Assembly: GCA_035539175.1 (NCBI GenBank)
Contig: DATLIY010000010.1
Coordinates: 1 to 64,000 of the forward strand
Direction of reading: 5' to 3'
Length of the DNA: 64,000 nt
Source of the DNA: Acidisarcina sp.
Lineage (GTDB): Bacteria; Acidobacteriota; Terriglobia; Terriglobales; Acidobacteriaceae
Both the position numbers and the translations under genes were made by a program. Below, piece by piece: positions 53,453 to 63,719 of this stretch. Position 1 is the first letter of the stretch. Every line of letters starts with the position of its first letter. The notes under the pieces were generated by a model that did not search any database, was not told the origin of the DNA, and was given only the letters and a program-made list of their open reading frames with translations.

Positions 53453-54688
53453 TTACCTCTTCGCGGTCAACGAAGGTTCACCATGAATCACCACCACGGC
53501 AGATTCACCGAGTCGAAACAGCTCGTCGGACTTCGCCTTGATCCGCACGCGAACTGGAAAACGGGAAGCCAGGTGTACCCAGTTAAGCGTCCGCTGGACG
53601 TCTGGCAGCCCCTGCGAGAAGCGGCCCACAATGTCCGCGTCGGGCGCCACACCGAATCCGACGCTATCCACTACCGCATCAAAGCGTACATTGGGCCTGG
53701 ACATGACATAGACATACGCCGGCATTCCAGGCCGGATGTGCCGTATCTGCGTCTCCCGAAAGTTCGCCATCACCCACCAGGTCCGCGTGTCAATCAGCGT
53801 GAAAATTTGCTGACCAGCATGCGCGTATGCGCCTTCCGATATCGTCAGATTGGTGACGCGTGCATCAAAGGGCGCGTATATATTGCAATGGTCGAGATCA
53901 TATTGTGCAGTATCGATCGCAGAGCTTTTCCCAGAGCGCTGCGCGGTCAGCGGATCCAGCGTGGTAACGCTGCTCGATGCCTGGTGCACCTGCTGGTGGC
54001 TCTGTTCCAGCATTGCGGATGCCTGCTTATACAGAGCATTCGCTGACTCAAGCCTGGCGCCAGACAAGGCCAGCTGCGAACGTGCCTGCTGCACAGCCTG
54101 TTGCCGGGTAGCTACCAGCGTACGCGCCTGGTCTATCTGATCTACAGTTACAAATTGCTTGGCAAGCAGAGGCTCCAGGCGATGAAGATTGTTACCGGCA
54201 TACGTGAGCTCTGCCTCGGCACGCGCCAGCGCCGCCTTGGAGTTCGCCACATCCGCCTTTGCCTCATCCACCGCGGCAGCGGCTCGGGCCACGTTGGCAT
54301 CAGAGCTTCGCGCATTGGCCTGCGCCACGTTCACACCACTCTTCAGTGCCGCGATTCTAAGGCTTTCATCGGTAATCTGGCCCTCAAGGGAAGCCTTCGC
54401 GGACTTCGCACTGGCAAGCGCATACGCGTAGGGGCGCGAATCAATCTCGAACAACAGGTCACCCTGTTTTACAGCCTGATTATCCGCGACATTCAGCTTC
54501 ATGATGGGCCCGTTCACGACGGGCGCGATACCGATAAAATTCGCAAAAACTTCGGCATCGTCAGTCCGCGGATTTTCTGTCGTCTGCAACACAACCAACA
54601 GTCCCGTGATAGCTGCACACAGAATGATCGCAACGCTCAGGATGCGACCGATACGACGACGGGTCTCTGGAGTGGCGTTCAATGTCAT
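53453..54688 (-). CDS. HlyD/EmrA-type efflux adaptor (MdtN-like)
   Basis: 411 residues: one N-terminal helix (ILSVAIILCAAITGLLVVLQ), lipoyl-like half PIMKLNVADNQAVKQGDLLFEID, a long coiled coil (about 100-240), the second lipoyl half, and YAPFDARVTNLTISEGAYAHAGQ. Periplasmic adaptor joining the FUSC protein to the outer-membrane channel. ATGA overlap with the YtcA-like gene. Confidence 0.9.
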   Translation of the reverse strand: MTLNATPETRRRIGRILSVAIILCAAITGLLVVLQTTENPRTDDAEVFANFIGIAPVVNGPIMKLNVADNQAVKQGDLLFEIDSRPYAYALASAKSAKASLEGQITDESLRIAALKSGVNVAQANARSSDANVARAAAAVDEAKADVANSKAALARAEAELTYAGNNLHRLEPLLAKQFVTVDQIDQARTLVATRQQAVQQARSQLALSGARLESANALYKQASAMLEQSHQQVHQASSSVTTLDPLTAQRSGKSSAIDTAQYDLDHCNIYAPFDARVTNLTISEGAYAHAGQQIFTLIDTRTWWVMANFRETQIRHIRPGMPAYVYVMSRPNVRFDAVVDSVGFGVAPDADIVGRFSQGLPDVQRTLNWVHLASRFPVRVRIKAKSDELFRLGESAVVVIHGEPSLTAKR

Positions 54689-54966
54689 AATCCTTGATTA
54701 AAAAAGACCAGCCATAGGGTGAAGGCGAAGAACAGGGCGAGGCAAGGATAGACAACGATCGACCACTCGATCTCCTTATCCAGCTCAACGCGCGCCAGCA
54801 GCCAATGGACTACGACGGCCAGTAATATCCCTGCCACAATACAGAGCAGCCACGCGGGGAAAAACGATCCCAGGATGTTGAAGGATGGCGCACGGCCGCA
54901 TCCGCTAAGCATAATAAGGCTGCCAATGCCTGCAAACGCTGCCAACCTTCTTGAAGAGGATTGCAC
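54685..54966 (-). CDS. YtcA-family small lipoprotein
   Basis: 93 residues. Lipobox LSGC at about 20-23, then FNILGSFFPAWLLCIVAGIL and a second helix YPCLALFFAFTLWLVFF. The size and two-helix plan match E. coli YtcA, which accompanies MdtNOP. Accessory role in the pump is inferred from gene order. Confidence 0.8.
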   Translation of the reverse strand: MQSSSRRLAAFAGIGSLIMLSGCGRAPSFNILGSFFPAWLLCIVAGILLAVVVHWLLARVELDKEIEWSIVVYPCLALFFAFTLWLVFFNQGL

Positions 54967-55001
54967 GAGTCAGCTTACCTTTCTTGGTTCTTTCTTCCGA
55001 A

Positions 55002-56444
55002 TCAGGGGGTCGGCCTCGACGGCGTCTGAACAAGATCGCCCGTGCGGAAAGCCAAGTTCGCTAACTGCAACAAGAGTTGCGTACGGGTATAAATATCTAC
55101 CGAGCTGGCCTGGGCCAGGACTTTCTGGGCCGAGACTACATCAAGAAGATTTCGAACACCATACTGATACGATTCCCGCGCCGCGGCGTACGACTGGCTG
55201 GCGGAGGCAAGGAGAGCCTGCGCCGCTTGCCGCTGCCGCTGCGCAGTTTTGACATTGGAATACGCAGCCCAGACCTCGTTGGCGATTCCATCCCGCAGTG
55301 TATCCACTTCGGCCTGCGCGGCCCGTTTTTCCGCCGCGGCCTGGGCTATCTCATGTTCCCTTCGCCCGCCGTCAAAAACGGTCCACTTTAGTCCCAGGCT
55401 AACGTTCCATGTCTCACCGCTGACATATCCTGGAGGCAGATCAGCCTGCTGGCCAAACTGGCGCTGCAAACCGCCGCTTCCTGAAAAACCGAGTGTCGGG
55501 AAATATGCTGAGCGCGCCTGCCTGGTACCCGCTTCCGCCGCCCGCAACCTGGCCACCTGTACCTTGAAGTCGGGACGCTGCTGAAAGGCACGATCTACGG
55601 CCTTATCCACTGAATCCATCAAATCGAGCGGAGCGGAAAGATCCTCAATATTCTGAACCTGAATGGGGGTCTCCGGCGGCAGCCCGAGAACCGTGGCCAG
55701 ATCTCCGCGCGCGATCTCTTCGGCTCCGAGTACCGCCTGCAGGTCATACTCTGCCTGTGCTGTTGCCGCCTCCGCCTCCAGAGCATCCGGCTTGGTTGCC
55801 AGGCCGTGGGTGAGCCGGTCTTCCGTGTCTTCCTGCACCGCCCGCGCATTCTTGAGGCTAGCCTCGGCTGCGCTCTGCTGGCCCAACTCATTCAGCAGCC
55901 GATAGTAGGCAGCGGCTACTTGAAAGATGATCTTCCGGTGCGTGTCGTTAAAGGCGAAGTCGGCACCCATAAGGTTCGCCTTCGCCGCATCGATTGCGCC
56001 GCCTCTCTCCCCAAAATCGAAGATCAGATACTCAAGATGAAGCTGCGGCTCAAAGACCCCATAAGTCTGCCGAAAGAAATCCGAGCCGAAGAGGATTCTC
56101 ACCCGCGATGTATTCGCCACAGCCGTAGCTGCAATCGTTGGATATAAAGCGCTGCGTGCCACACCCAGAGCGGCTGCCCTTGTTTTCGCAATCTGCCAGG
56201 CCACACGCGTCTCAGGATTGTGCTGCTCCGCGAGATCGATTAACTCCGGCAGGGTGTAAACCTTTGCAGTATCCACGGTGAAAGGCGGGTTTGCCGGTGG
56301 CGCCAAATCGCGCGCAATGCTTTGCTCTGCCTTGGAATGCCACACTTTACTCGAGGATGGAGGGACACCTTGCGCAAGGAGCGGTATGGTCCCCAGAGAA
56401 ACGACAAAGAGGAGCATCGCGGCTCTATGAAAGGATTTACCCAT
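55002..56444 (-). CDS. TolC-family outer-membrane efflux protein
   Basis: 480 residues from the ATG that opens the signal peptide (AAMLLFVVSLGTIPLLAQG); longer frames upstream add non-signal sequence. Repeated helical hairpins with YTLPELIDLAEQHNPETRVAW, LGVARSALYPTIAATA, and the second half LRAAEAGTRQARSAYFPTLGFSG are the OEP repeats. First gene of the pump operon. Confidence 0.92.
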   Translation of the reverse strand: MGKSFHRAAMLLFVVSLGTIPLLAQGVPPSSSKVWHSKAEQSIARDLAPPANPPFTVDTAKVYTLPELIDLAEQHNPETRVAWQIAKTRAAALGVARSALYPTIAATAVANTSRVRILFGSDFFRQTYGVFEPQLHLEYLIFDFGERGGAIDAAKANLMGADFAFNDTHRKIIFQVAAAYYRLLNELGQQSAAEASLKNARAVQEDTEDRLTHGLATKPDALEAEAATAQAEYDLQAVLGAEEIARGDLATVLGLPPETPIQVQNIEDLSAPLDLMDSVDKAVDRAFQQRPDFKVQVARLRAAEAGTRQARSAYFPTLGFSGSGGLQRQFGQQADLPPGYVSGETWNVSLGLKWTVFDGGRREHEIAQAAAEKRAAQAEVDTLRDGIANEVWAAYSNVKTAQRQRQAAQALLASASQSYAAARESYQYGVRNLLDVVSAQKVLAQASSVDIYTRTQLLLQLANLAFRTGDLVQTPSRPTP

Positions 56445-56813
56445 TTGAGCTAAGGGCAGACGAATGCCGCCGAAAGTTGAACCAGGGTGGGCCAGAACGT
56501 TCTCGAACGGATGGTGCATGGTGCGATCAGAGGTGGAACTGGAAGGTGGGCGCTGCTTCGTGCTCAGAGAAACTGGATCAGGTTCTACTTGTCTAGAGCC
56601 TCTGCTATAAGGTCTATGGGTGCAGGAGTGAAAGCCGAAAAACCGGATAAACCACACGGCTCGCTTCAACTGAAACATACCCGAAAATCCTCGCTCCTGA
56701 CTCCCGGTATTCAGAACAATTCACTCCCGGTGCTCCCACCATTCCAAAGACTCATGAACCTAGTTTAACAGACGGCCATGAGCCTCCTGGCAGGAGCAGC
56801 CGGGAGGCTCCGC

Positions 56814-57344
56814 TCAGTCGCGAACAAGCTCCACGTCAATCGTAATCTTCACCTCATCACCGACCAGAACTCCGCCCGTTTCGAGAGCCGAATTCCATGT
56901 CAACCCGAAATCCTTCCGGTTCAGCTTTGTCGTTGCGGATGCCCCAAAGCGCATCTTTCCCCAAGGATCTTTGATCTCGGCAGTAGGGCCTTCCACGTCG
57001 AGCGTAATTTCGCGGGTTACGCCATGTATGGTCAGATCGCCTACTATTTTTCCTCCACCTGAATGCGGCTCGATCTTCTTGCTGCGGAAGTTCAGTGTCG
57101 GAAACTTCTCTACATCCAGAAAGTCGGGGCTCTTCAGATGGCCGTCGCGCTGCTCATCTCGAGTGTTGATGGAGGTAGCATCGATCGCCACTTCAATCGT
57201 GGTGTTCGCAGGAGCATCCGAATCGTACTTGACGGTTCCGGAAAGCTTCGTAAATTCACCACGCACGTTCGAAAGCATCATATGACGTACGCTGAAGTGA
57301 ATCGAAGAATGTGTGGGATCAATCTGATAGGTTACCAGCGACAT
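56814..57344 (-). CDS. YceI-family protein
   Basis: 176 residues from the ATG behind AAGGAG. WNIDPTHS-like start YQIDPTHSSIHFSVRHMM, then VEKFPTLNFRSKKIE, GDLTIHGVTREITLDVE, and DEVKITIDVELVR. A lipocalin-like barrel that binds isoprenoid-type lipids. No signal peptide is seen with this start; a longer frame to 57,488 gives none either. Confidence 0.92.
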   Translation of the reverse strand: MSLVTYQIDPTHSSIHFSVRHMMLSNVRGEFTKLSGTVKYDSDAPANTTIEVAIDATSINTRDEQRDGHLKSPDFLDVEKFPTLNFRSKKIEPHSGGGKIVGDLTIHGVTREITLDVEGPTAEIKDPWGKMRFGASATTKLNRKDFGLTWNSALETGGVLVGDEVKITIDVELVRD

Positions 57345-57617
57345 AGTCTTAAGCTCCTTTTCTTCTTGTCCTGATACTTCAATCCGGTTCGTTGCAGAGA
57401 TAGGTGCCACCGATGCAGGCGCATCAGCCTTGGGGAACTGAGCTGCCCGGTCATTTTGCCCCCGGGTAACTCCTCCTGAGGCTCTCAACCTACTCCTAGC
57501 CCAAGTTTTAAGTCAACCATCGGCGAATGAATATCATGGGCTCGCCCCGGAAGCTGGCCGCAAGCTCGAGGGCTGATGCACGAATTCATTCCACAAAAGC
57601 GTTGCGGGGGTAGCCCT

Positions 57618-58844
57618 CTACTCCGCGAACAGTGAGAGTTGAGGGGGAGAGGAGCGACTTCGCCTTGGCGCGCGCGGGGCGTGGCCCTGAACCGTGCGGC
57701 CATCCAGAGAGGCTGAGATGGCACGCTCATGGGCGATAGCGGCGCTGAAATCCGCCAGTGGCTCGCGCTGCTCTTCCACCGTTCGCGTCAGGGCGTCAAG
57801 CCGCCGCAAACCCTCCCGCTTCTCGGTAAAATCCAGGCGTGACGCGTCGAGCGCCCCGCGCAGGACTGCAATGGATTCGTCATAAGTTTTGAGCGGCACA
57901 GGAAAGGGGTGGCCGTCCTTACCGCCATGCGCAAAGGAGAAGCGTGCCGGGTCTGAAAAGCGGCTCGCCGCGCCGTGTACCACCTCGGCGATCAGAGCAA
58001 GCGACTGGAGGGTCCGAGGACCCAGCCCCTCCACCAGCAGAAGAGAAGCGAAGTCGCGCAGAGGCTGTTCATGCGCCACGGCGAGCACGGCACCCAGGCG
58101 CTTGAGATCCACATCCTCCGGACGAACATCGTGGTGCATCGGCATCGTGAGCCTGCGGGCCTCCGCAAGGGACGACTCGACCGGCTGCTGGACGATGTTC
58201 AGCAAAGCCTGCTGGGCGCTCAGGGCGCGTGCATCCACCAGATTCAGGATGACTCCCTGGGGCCTGCCAAGAATGGCTGTGTGTGGATTCGATGTGAAAT
58301 CGCGAACTGCAGGCGAATGCCAGTGGTAACGGCGTGCAAGGCGACTGTCCGGATTCATACCCTGCTGCACCACCGCCCACTCTCCCGACGTGCTGGCGAC
58401 AAAGGAGTGAAGATAGAGCTGAAACCCGTCACCAACGGCATTGTTATCCACGCGGGCAGTCAGGCGACTGGTGCGCGCAAGTGCATCGCCATCAAGCCCG
58501 ACACGACTGGAAAAGGCGCGTAACTCATCCGGAGTGCGACGGGAGTGACGCCCTCGCCCGCCACACACGTAGATACCCAGATCGGAGGCGCGCGGATTCA
58601 GCCCACGCTTCAGCGCGCCCATCACGGAAGTCGTAATGCCGGAGGAGTGCCAATCCATGCCCATGACGCAGCCCAGGGCCTGAAACCAGAAGGGATCGCT
58701 CAGACGAGTAAGAAACCCCGAAGACCCGTAGGAAGCGATGATGTGCTCGACAATCACCGTGCCAAGCCGGGTCATGCGCTCGCCGAGCCATGCGGGAACA
58801 CGTCCTCCGTGCAGGGGAAGATCGGCAGTGCCGGAACGCTTCAT
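57618..58844 (-). CDS. DUF763 domain protein
   Basis: 408 residues. Starts MKRSGTADLPLHGGRVPAWL and contains LSDPFWFQALGCVMGMDWHSSGITTSVMGALK and GIYVCGGRGRHSRRTPDEL, the DUF763 signature found in bacteria and archaea. The HHH-like LLLVEGLGPRTLQSLALIAE suggests nucleic-acid contact. Function unknown. Confidence 0.88.
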   Translation of the reverse strand: MKRSGTADLPLHGGRVPAWLGERMTRLGTVIVEHIIASYGSSGFLTRLSDPFWFQALGCVMGMDWHSSGITTSVMGALKRGLNPRASDLGIYVCGGRGRHSRRTPDELRAFSSRVGLDGDALARTSRLTARVDNNAVGDGFQLYLHSFVASTSGEWAVVQQGMNPDSRLARRYHWHSPAVRDFTSNPHTAILGRPQGVILNLVDARALSAQQALLNIVQQPVESSLAEARRLTMPMHHDVRPEDVDLKRLGAVLAVAHEQPLRDFASLLLVEGLGPRTLQSLALIAEVVHGAASRFSDPARFSFAHGGKDGHPFPVPLKTYDESIAVLRGALDASRLDFTEKREGLRRLDALTRTVEEQREPLADFSAAIAHERAISASLDGRTVQGHAPRAPRRSRSSPPQLSLFAE

Positions 58845-58991
58845 ACTTCTATTCTGATCGCGCAGGGGCGTCTGGGGAAGCGGCCGGAGAATCGCACCCT
58901 TCGCGCGGGGAAACGAGCCTCATGCGTGCCCAGTTCTGCAATCCGTGCCGTCAGGCCTCGAGCATTATGGTAAGAATGCTTGAGGTTGGGA

Positions 58992-61016
58992 ATGCCCTAT
59001 TCGCGGTTTCTTTTTGGCTGCACTGTCTTTCTTGCGTCCTTTTTACTGTTCCTTATTGAGCCGATTGCAGCCCGGCAACTCCTGCCTGTTTTTGGTGGGT
59101 CCGCTGCCGTCTGGATCACCTGTCTCGTCTTTTTCCAGACCGCACTGCTTGCGGCGTATTTGTATGCTCACTGGCTGGCACATCGCTCGCGGTGGGGCTT
59201 CCACTACGGATTGCTTCTGTTCGCCACCGTGTCTGCAATCGCCTGGTCCACGAACAGGATCCACCTGAGCCACACGTCGGGGCATCCGGCGACGGCGATT
59301 CTGGCAACCCTGACTGCGTCCATCGGTCTTCCCTTTCTCATGCTTGGCGCAACCAGCCCACTGCTGCAGAGATGGCTGGCCCGCCTCCACACCAGCGGCA
59401 TCCCGTATCGCCTGTTTGCGCTCTCAAACCTGGCGTCGTTGCTTGCGCTCGGCCTCTATCCCACGCTGGTCGAGCCCTATTTCACTCTTCGAGCGCAGAG
59501 ACTGATCTGGTGCTGCGGTTTTGCAGTGTTTGCCCTCATATCCGGAGTTCTGGCGTGGAAGACGCAATCGGCAACCCAAACCTCGTTCGCAACAGAAGTG
59601 GTGCAGGAGAGCGAGATTCCCCCGGCGCCCCTCAGCCACAAGCTGCTCTGGCTGCTCCTGCCGATGGGCGCGGCCATGCAGCTCAGCGCCGTCACCAGCT
59701 ATCTCACCGCAAATATTGCGGCCATCCCTCTGCTTTGGATCCTGCCGCTTGCGGTGTATCTGGTGACGATCATCCTCGCCTTCGAATTTCCCCGCTTCTT
59801 TCCCCGATGGATCGTTACGCGCTTGCTGGTCGTCATGCTGGCCAGTCTCGGCTACATGCTCTCCAAGGTGGATGTAACTCTCCCGATGAAGATCGGCATC
59901 CTGTTCTTTTTGATCGAAGTGTTTGTCGCTTGCCTGTTCTGTCACTCCGAGGCCTACGCACTGCGCCCAAAGCGGCCATCGGAGTCCACCCTCTTTTACC
60001 TGATGTTTGCTGCCGGGGGCGCGCTGGGAGCCTTCCTTATCGGAATCGTGTCTCCGCTGCTCTTTTCCTTCAACTACGATCTGGCGCTGTCGTTTCTTGC
60101 AACAGCGCTGCTCGCGTTCGCCGTTACCTGGCCCAAGGGCTCGATGCAGCGCGTTCTGTGGGCGACGGGGAGCGGCCTCCTGCTATACCTCGTCTTGATG
60201 CTCCACTCCACATACCAGCGGGATACGGTAATGGCGGCCCGGAACTTCTATGGCAGTCTCCGGGTAAAGGACACGTATCGCGTCCCCGAAGCGACCTTGC
60301 GCACACTCACGAATGGAAACATCCAGCACGGCACGCAGATCCTTTCGCCGGAGTCGATGAAGACTCCGACGACCTATTACGCGGAAGACTCCGGCGTCGG
60401 CCTCGCGCTGCGCCTGTGCTGCGCTGGCCGGGCGCGCAACATCGGTGTCGTGGGCCTGGGTGCGGGAACGCTCGCAGCCTATGGCAAGGCGGGAGATCGA
60501 ATCCGCTTCTACGAGATCAATCCCGCCGTGCTCCCCATCGCGCAGAACCTGTTCACCTACCTTCGTGACTCATCCGCCGAGATCAGTTTTGCCGAGGGAG
60601 ATGCTCGCTCCTCCCTCACGCGGGAAGCGCCACAAAACTATGATGTTCTCGTGATCGACGCATTTTCCGGGGATGCCATCCCGCTGCATCTGCTGACGAC
60701 AGAAGCCGTCAGCTTGTATCAGAGGCACTTGGCTCCTGGAGGCATCCTCGCCTTCCATGTCTCGAATCAGCACGTGGATCTGCAGCCTGAAGTCGGCGAG
60801 CTTGCCCAGGCTGCCGGCATGGAGGCGAGAACGATCTCGAGCGCTCCGAATGAGCCGCGGGGTGAGTTCAGCGCAACATGGGTACTGGTGACCCGGAATT
60901 CCGCGTTCTTCCAGCAGCCGCAGCTAGCCGGACGCACGCGGCCAACGGCAAAGAATCCGAAGGTCCGCCTCTGGACCGATGACTACTCCAGCCTGCTGCC
61001 TGTCCTTCACTGGTGA
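58992..61016 (+). CDS. Fused MFS/spermidine synthase-like protein
   Basis: 674 residues from the ATG; a TTG four codons earlier is possible. The first 420 residues hold about twelve membrane helices with the start LIEPIAARQLLPVFGGSAAVW typical of this fusion family. The C-terminal part is a Rossmann methyltransferase/spermidine synthase domain with VVGLGAGTLAAYG, FYEINPAV and VIDAFSGDAIPLHLLT. True polyamine synthesis is not assured; many members are uncharacterised. Confidence 0.88.
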   Translation: MPYSRFLFGCTVFLASFLLFLIEPIAARQLLPVFGGSAAVWITCLVFFQTALLAAYLYAHWLAHRSRWGFHYGLLLFATVSAIAWSTNRIHLSHTSGHPATAILATLTASIGLPFLMLGATSPLLQRWLARLHTSGIPYRLFALSNLASLLALGLYPTLVEPYFTLRAQRLIWCCGFAVFALISGVLAWKTQSATQTSFATEVVQESEIPPAPLSHKLLWLLLPMGAAMQLSAVTSYLTANIAAIPLLWILPLAVYLVTIILAFEFPRFFPRWIVTRLLVVMLASLGYMLSKVDVTLPMKIGILFFLIEVFVACLFCHSEAYALRPKRPSESTLFYLMFAAGGALGAFLIGIVSPLLFSFNYDLALSFLATALLAFAVTWPKGSMQRVLWATGSGLLLYLVLMLHSTYQRDTVMAARNFYGSLRVKDTYRVPEATLRTLTNGNIQHGTQILSPESMKTPTTYYAEDSGVGLALRLCCAGRARNIGVVGLGAGTLAAYGKAGDRIRFYEINPAVLPIAQNLFTYLRDSSAEISFAEGDARSSLTREAPQNYDVLVIDAFSGDAIPLHLLTTEAVSLYQRHLAPGGILAFHVSNQHVDLQPEVGELAQAAGMEARTISSAPNEPRGEFSATWVLVTRNSAFFQQPQLAGRTRPTAKNPKVRLWTDDYSSLLPVLHW

Positions 61017-61058
61017 GGAATACCGGAACGATTCGTATCCCCTGAGTTGGGCAGAAGA

Positions 61059-61117
61059 GAGAGTGCGCGGGACAAACCTGGGACACAACATACTACAAAG
61101 CATCCCCGCGCACTCTC
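61059..61117. terminator. Long inverted repeat between convergent genes
   Basis: GAGAGTGCGCGGG and CCCGCGCACTCTC, perfect 13-nt arms with a 33-nt loop, between the plus-strand spermidine synthase-like gene and the minus-strand aldo/keto reductase. Probably a shared terminator, although no T-run follows. Confidence 0.5.
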
Positions 61118-61143
61118 CGTAAATTCTGCCACTACTGCACGAG

Positions 61144-62208
61144 TTAGTACCTCACGACCGGCACCGGGTTGCGCTCGGTGAACTGATGCTGGTGCCAATA
61201 AGGATAGGGTGCCCGTGTCTGACTGGCGCGATCGAGCGTCTCCACCTGTGCCGCCGTCAGGCTCCAGCCAACAGCGCCCAGATTGGCACGGAGCTGCTCT
61301 TCGTTCCGTGCGCCGATGATGACGCTGGAGACGGTCGGCCGCTGGACCAGCCAGTTGAGCGCGACCTGGGGTACCGTCTTGCCCGTTTCGGCGGCGACCT
61401 TGTCGAGCGCATCGACCACCGAATAGAGAAACTCATCGCTGACGACCGGTCCCGCGTCGCCCGTTGCATGGAGACGGCTGACTGCGGGTAAAGGCTGTCC
61501 CCGGCGAATCTTGCCCGTCAGACGGCCCCATCCCAGCGGGCTCCAGACGAGCGCGCCAATCTTTTCTTCCAATGCCTGCGGCATCAGTTCCCACTCGTAA
61601 TCGCGTCCAATGAGCGAGTAGTAGACCTGGTGCGCCACGTAGCGAGACCAGCCATACCGGCGGCTCATCTCAATGGATTTTTGCAGGTGCCAGCCAGAGA
61701 AGTTGGAGGCCGCGATATAGCGCACCTTGCCCTCTCGTACCAGATTGTCGAGGGTGTAGAGCGTTTCATCCACAGGTGTGGTCGCATCGAATCCATGCAT
61801 GTGGTAGACGTCGATGTAATCCGTGCCCAGGCGCTTGAGAGATCCCTCTACCTGACGCGTGATGTGATAACGGGAGGAGCCTACAGCGTTCGGGTCTGGC
61901 TGGCCGTTGACCGTAGGCACGCCATACGTAAAGCGGAATGTCGACTTGGTGGAGATCAGGACGCTCTCCCGAGGAAGGTGCCGTATCGCCTGGCCCAGAA
62001 CCTCTTCCGAGAGTCCGTCGGAGTACACGTCGGCGGTGTCGAAGAAGTGGACCCCGGCCTCCATGCAGATATCGATGAGCTTGCGAGCCTCGTTGACGTC
62101 GGTATCACCCCACGACTTGAAGAACTCATTCCCTCCACCGAAGGTACCGGTGCCGAAGCATAGTACGGGGACTTTAAGACCAGAGTGGCCAAGTTGGCGG
62201 TATTCCAT
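61144..62208 (-). CDS. Aldo/keto reductase
   Basis: 354 residues. MEYRQLGHSGLKVPVLCFGTGTFGG, then FFDTADVYSDGLSEEVLGQAI (catalytic Asp and Tyr), DYIDVYHMHGFD (His), and VSSVIIGARNEEQLRANLGAVGW for NADP. The YghZ/AKR-12-like group. Substrate unknown. Confidence 0.93.
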   Translation of the reverse strand: MEYRQLGHSGLKVPVLCFGTGTFGGGNEFFKSWGDTDVNEARKLIDICMEAGVHFFDTADVYSDGLSEEVLGQAIRHLPRESVLISTKSTFRFTYGVPTVNGQPDPNAVGSSRYHITRQVEGSLKRLGTDYIDVYHMHGFDATTPVDETLYTLDNLVREGKVRYIAASNFSGWHLQKSIEMSRRYGWSRYVAHQVYYSLIGRDYEWELMPQALEEKIGALVWSPLGWGRLTGKIRRGQPLPAVSRLHATGDAGPVVSDEFLYSVVDALDKVAAETGKTVPQVALNWLVQRPTVSSVIIGARNEEQLRANLGAVGWSLTAAQVETLDRASQTRAPYPYWHQHQFTERNPVPVVRY

Positions 62209-62551
62209 CTCCTGCTCCTTATCGCGGGTTACGCGTTTCTTTCATCTGATGCCAGCGAGAATAATAGGTCGCAGAGAAGGCGAAGGTCCCCGCGTACAAT
62301 CATGCCCACCATCCTAAGCCGCAAATCCGGATTGTCCGCCGGTGCGGATTGGCAGCCCTGGCAAGCTGGCTAAAGCACTGCAGCATTTGGAGAAATACCG
62401 CTGCCGCCCCTCACTCTGCCACTTACAAGCCGCAAACTGATACTGTAAAAGCAGAGCGTGCAGAGCAATTACGCTCACCGAAATGAAAAAGGAAACTGGA
62501 TGGTTCGTTCACCGAAGTCTGCGGACTCGTTGACCCCATCGGACGAGGCCT
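62209..62551. other. Divergent intergenic region, promoters expected
   Basis: 343 nt between the divergent aldo/keto reductase and DAHP synthase genes. No gene, tRNA or strong hairpin seen. Confidence 0.4.
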
Positions 62552-63607
62552 ATGCTTTATCCCACGGATGACCTTCGCATAAAGTGGACCAAAGTCGTCC
62601 TTCCCCCGATCTTTCTTGAAGAAGAACTCCCCATCACCGAAACGGCGTCCTCCACCGTCTTTGAGGCGCGCGAGGCAATTCGCAACATCCTCAGCGGTGC
62701 TGACCCGCGGCTGCTGGCGATCGTAGGCCCTTGCTCCATCCACGACACCAAGGCTGCTCGCGAATACGCTACGCTGCTGAAAAAAGCCATGGCGGAGTTT
62801 TCCCGCGAACTCTGCATCGTCATGCGGGTCTATTTTGAGAAGCCGCGTACCACCATCGGCTGGAAGGGCCTGATCAACGACCCTTATCTCGATCACTCCT
62901 ATCGCATCAACGACGGGCTTCGTCTCGCCCGCCACTTGCTTCTCGATCTGGCGGAGATGGGCGTCCCTGCGGGAACCGAGTTCCTCGACATGATCTCGCC
63001 GCAATACATGGCCAGCCTCGTCAGTTGGGGAGCTATTGGAGCGCGGACGACCGAGAGCCAGATTCACCGCGAGCTGGTCTCCGGCCTCTCCTGCCCTGTA
63101 GGCTTCAAGAACGGCACCTCCGGAGATGTGCAAATCGCGATCGATGCAATCCTCTCCGCGCGCAACCCGCACACCTTTCTTGGACATAGCCACACTGGTC
63201 AATCCGCCATCTTCGTCACCAGCGGCAACCCGGACTGCCACATCATCCTTCGCGGCGGCCGCAAGCTGGTGAACTACGACGCCGAGTCGGTGAACCAGAT
63301 CTCCGCGCAGATGGAGAAGGCGGGCCTTCCGGCGAGGCTTATGATCGACTGCAGCCATGCCAACAGCCGCAAGGATCACACGCGTCAGAGCGCCGTCTGC
63401 AGCGATGTAGCAGCACAGGTGGCCGCCGGCGATCGCCGCATCATTGGCGTCATGATCGAAAGCAACCTGGTTGCCGGAGCACAGAAGCTCGTTCCTGGCC
63501 AGCCCCTCGTGTATGGACAGAGCATCACCGACGCATGCATTGGATGGGACGAGACGCAGGCTGCGCTCCAGACCCTGGCCAATGCGGTGAAATCGGCCCG
63601 CGGATAG
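62552..63607 (+). CDS. 3-deoxy-7-phosphoheptulonate (DAHP) synthase, AroF/G/H type
   Basis: 351 residues, the length of type I E. coli enzymes. LLAIVGPCSIHD, MRVYFEKPRTTIGWKGLINDP, FKNGTSGDVQIAIDA, LIMDCSHANS-like MIDCSHANSRKDHTRQ, and GVMIESNLVAG supply the PEP, E4P and metal sites. It catalyses the first step of the shikimate pathway. A strong terminator follows 20 nt after the stop. Confidence 0.95.
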   Translation: MLYPTDDLRIKWTKVVLPPIFLEEELPITETASSTVFEAREAIRNILSGADPRLLAIVGPCSIHDTKAAREYATLLKKAMAEFSRELCIVMRVYFEKPRTTIGWKGLINDPYLDHSYRINDGLRLARHLLLDLAEMGVPAGTEFLDMISPQYMASLVSWGAIGARTTESQIHRELVSGLSCPVGFKNGTSGDVQIAIDAILSARNPHTFLGHSHTGQSAIFVTSGNPDCHIILRGGRKLVNYDAESVNQISAQMEKAGLPARLMIDCSHANSRKDHTRQSAVCSDVAAQVAAGDRRIIGVMIESNLVAGAQKLVPGQPLVYGQSITDACIGWDETQAALQTLANAVKSARG

Positions 63608-63626
63608 CTCTCTTGCGAGCGAACGC

Positions 63627-63670
63627 AAAAGGACCTTGCTACCCTCGGTAGAGAGCAGCAAGGTCCTTTT
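63627..63670. terminator. Bidirectional intrinsic terminator
   Basis: AAAAGGACCTTGCT and AGCAAGGTCCTTTT, perfect 14-nt arms with a 16-nt loop, A-run on one side and T-run on the other, between two convergent genes. Confidence 0.9.
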
Positions 63671-63719
63671 GATTCTAATAACCTGAATAATCTGAGGATC
63701 AGAGGGACCCCATGGCAGC

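Noticed and set aside
58992-61016. Plain spermidine synthase
   Set aside because: The first 420 residues are a membrane domain and no speD or other polyamine genes are adjacent, so the fused-family name is used.
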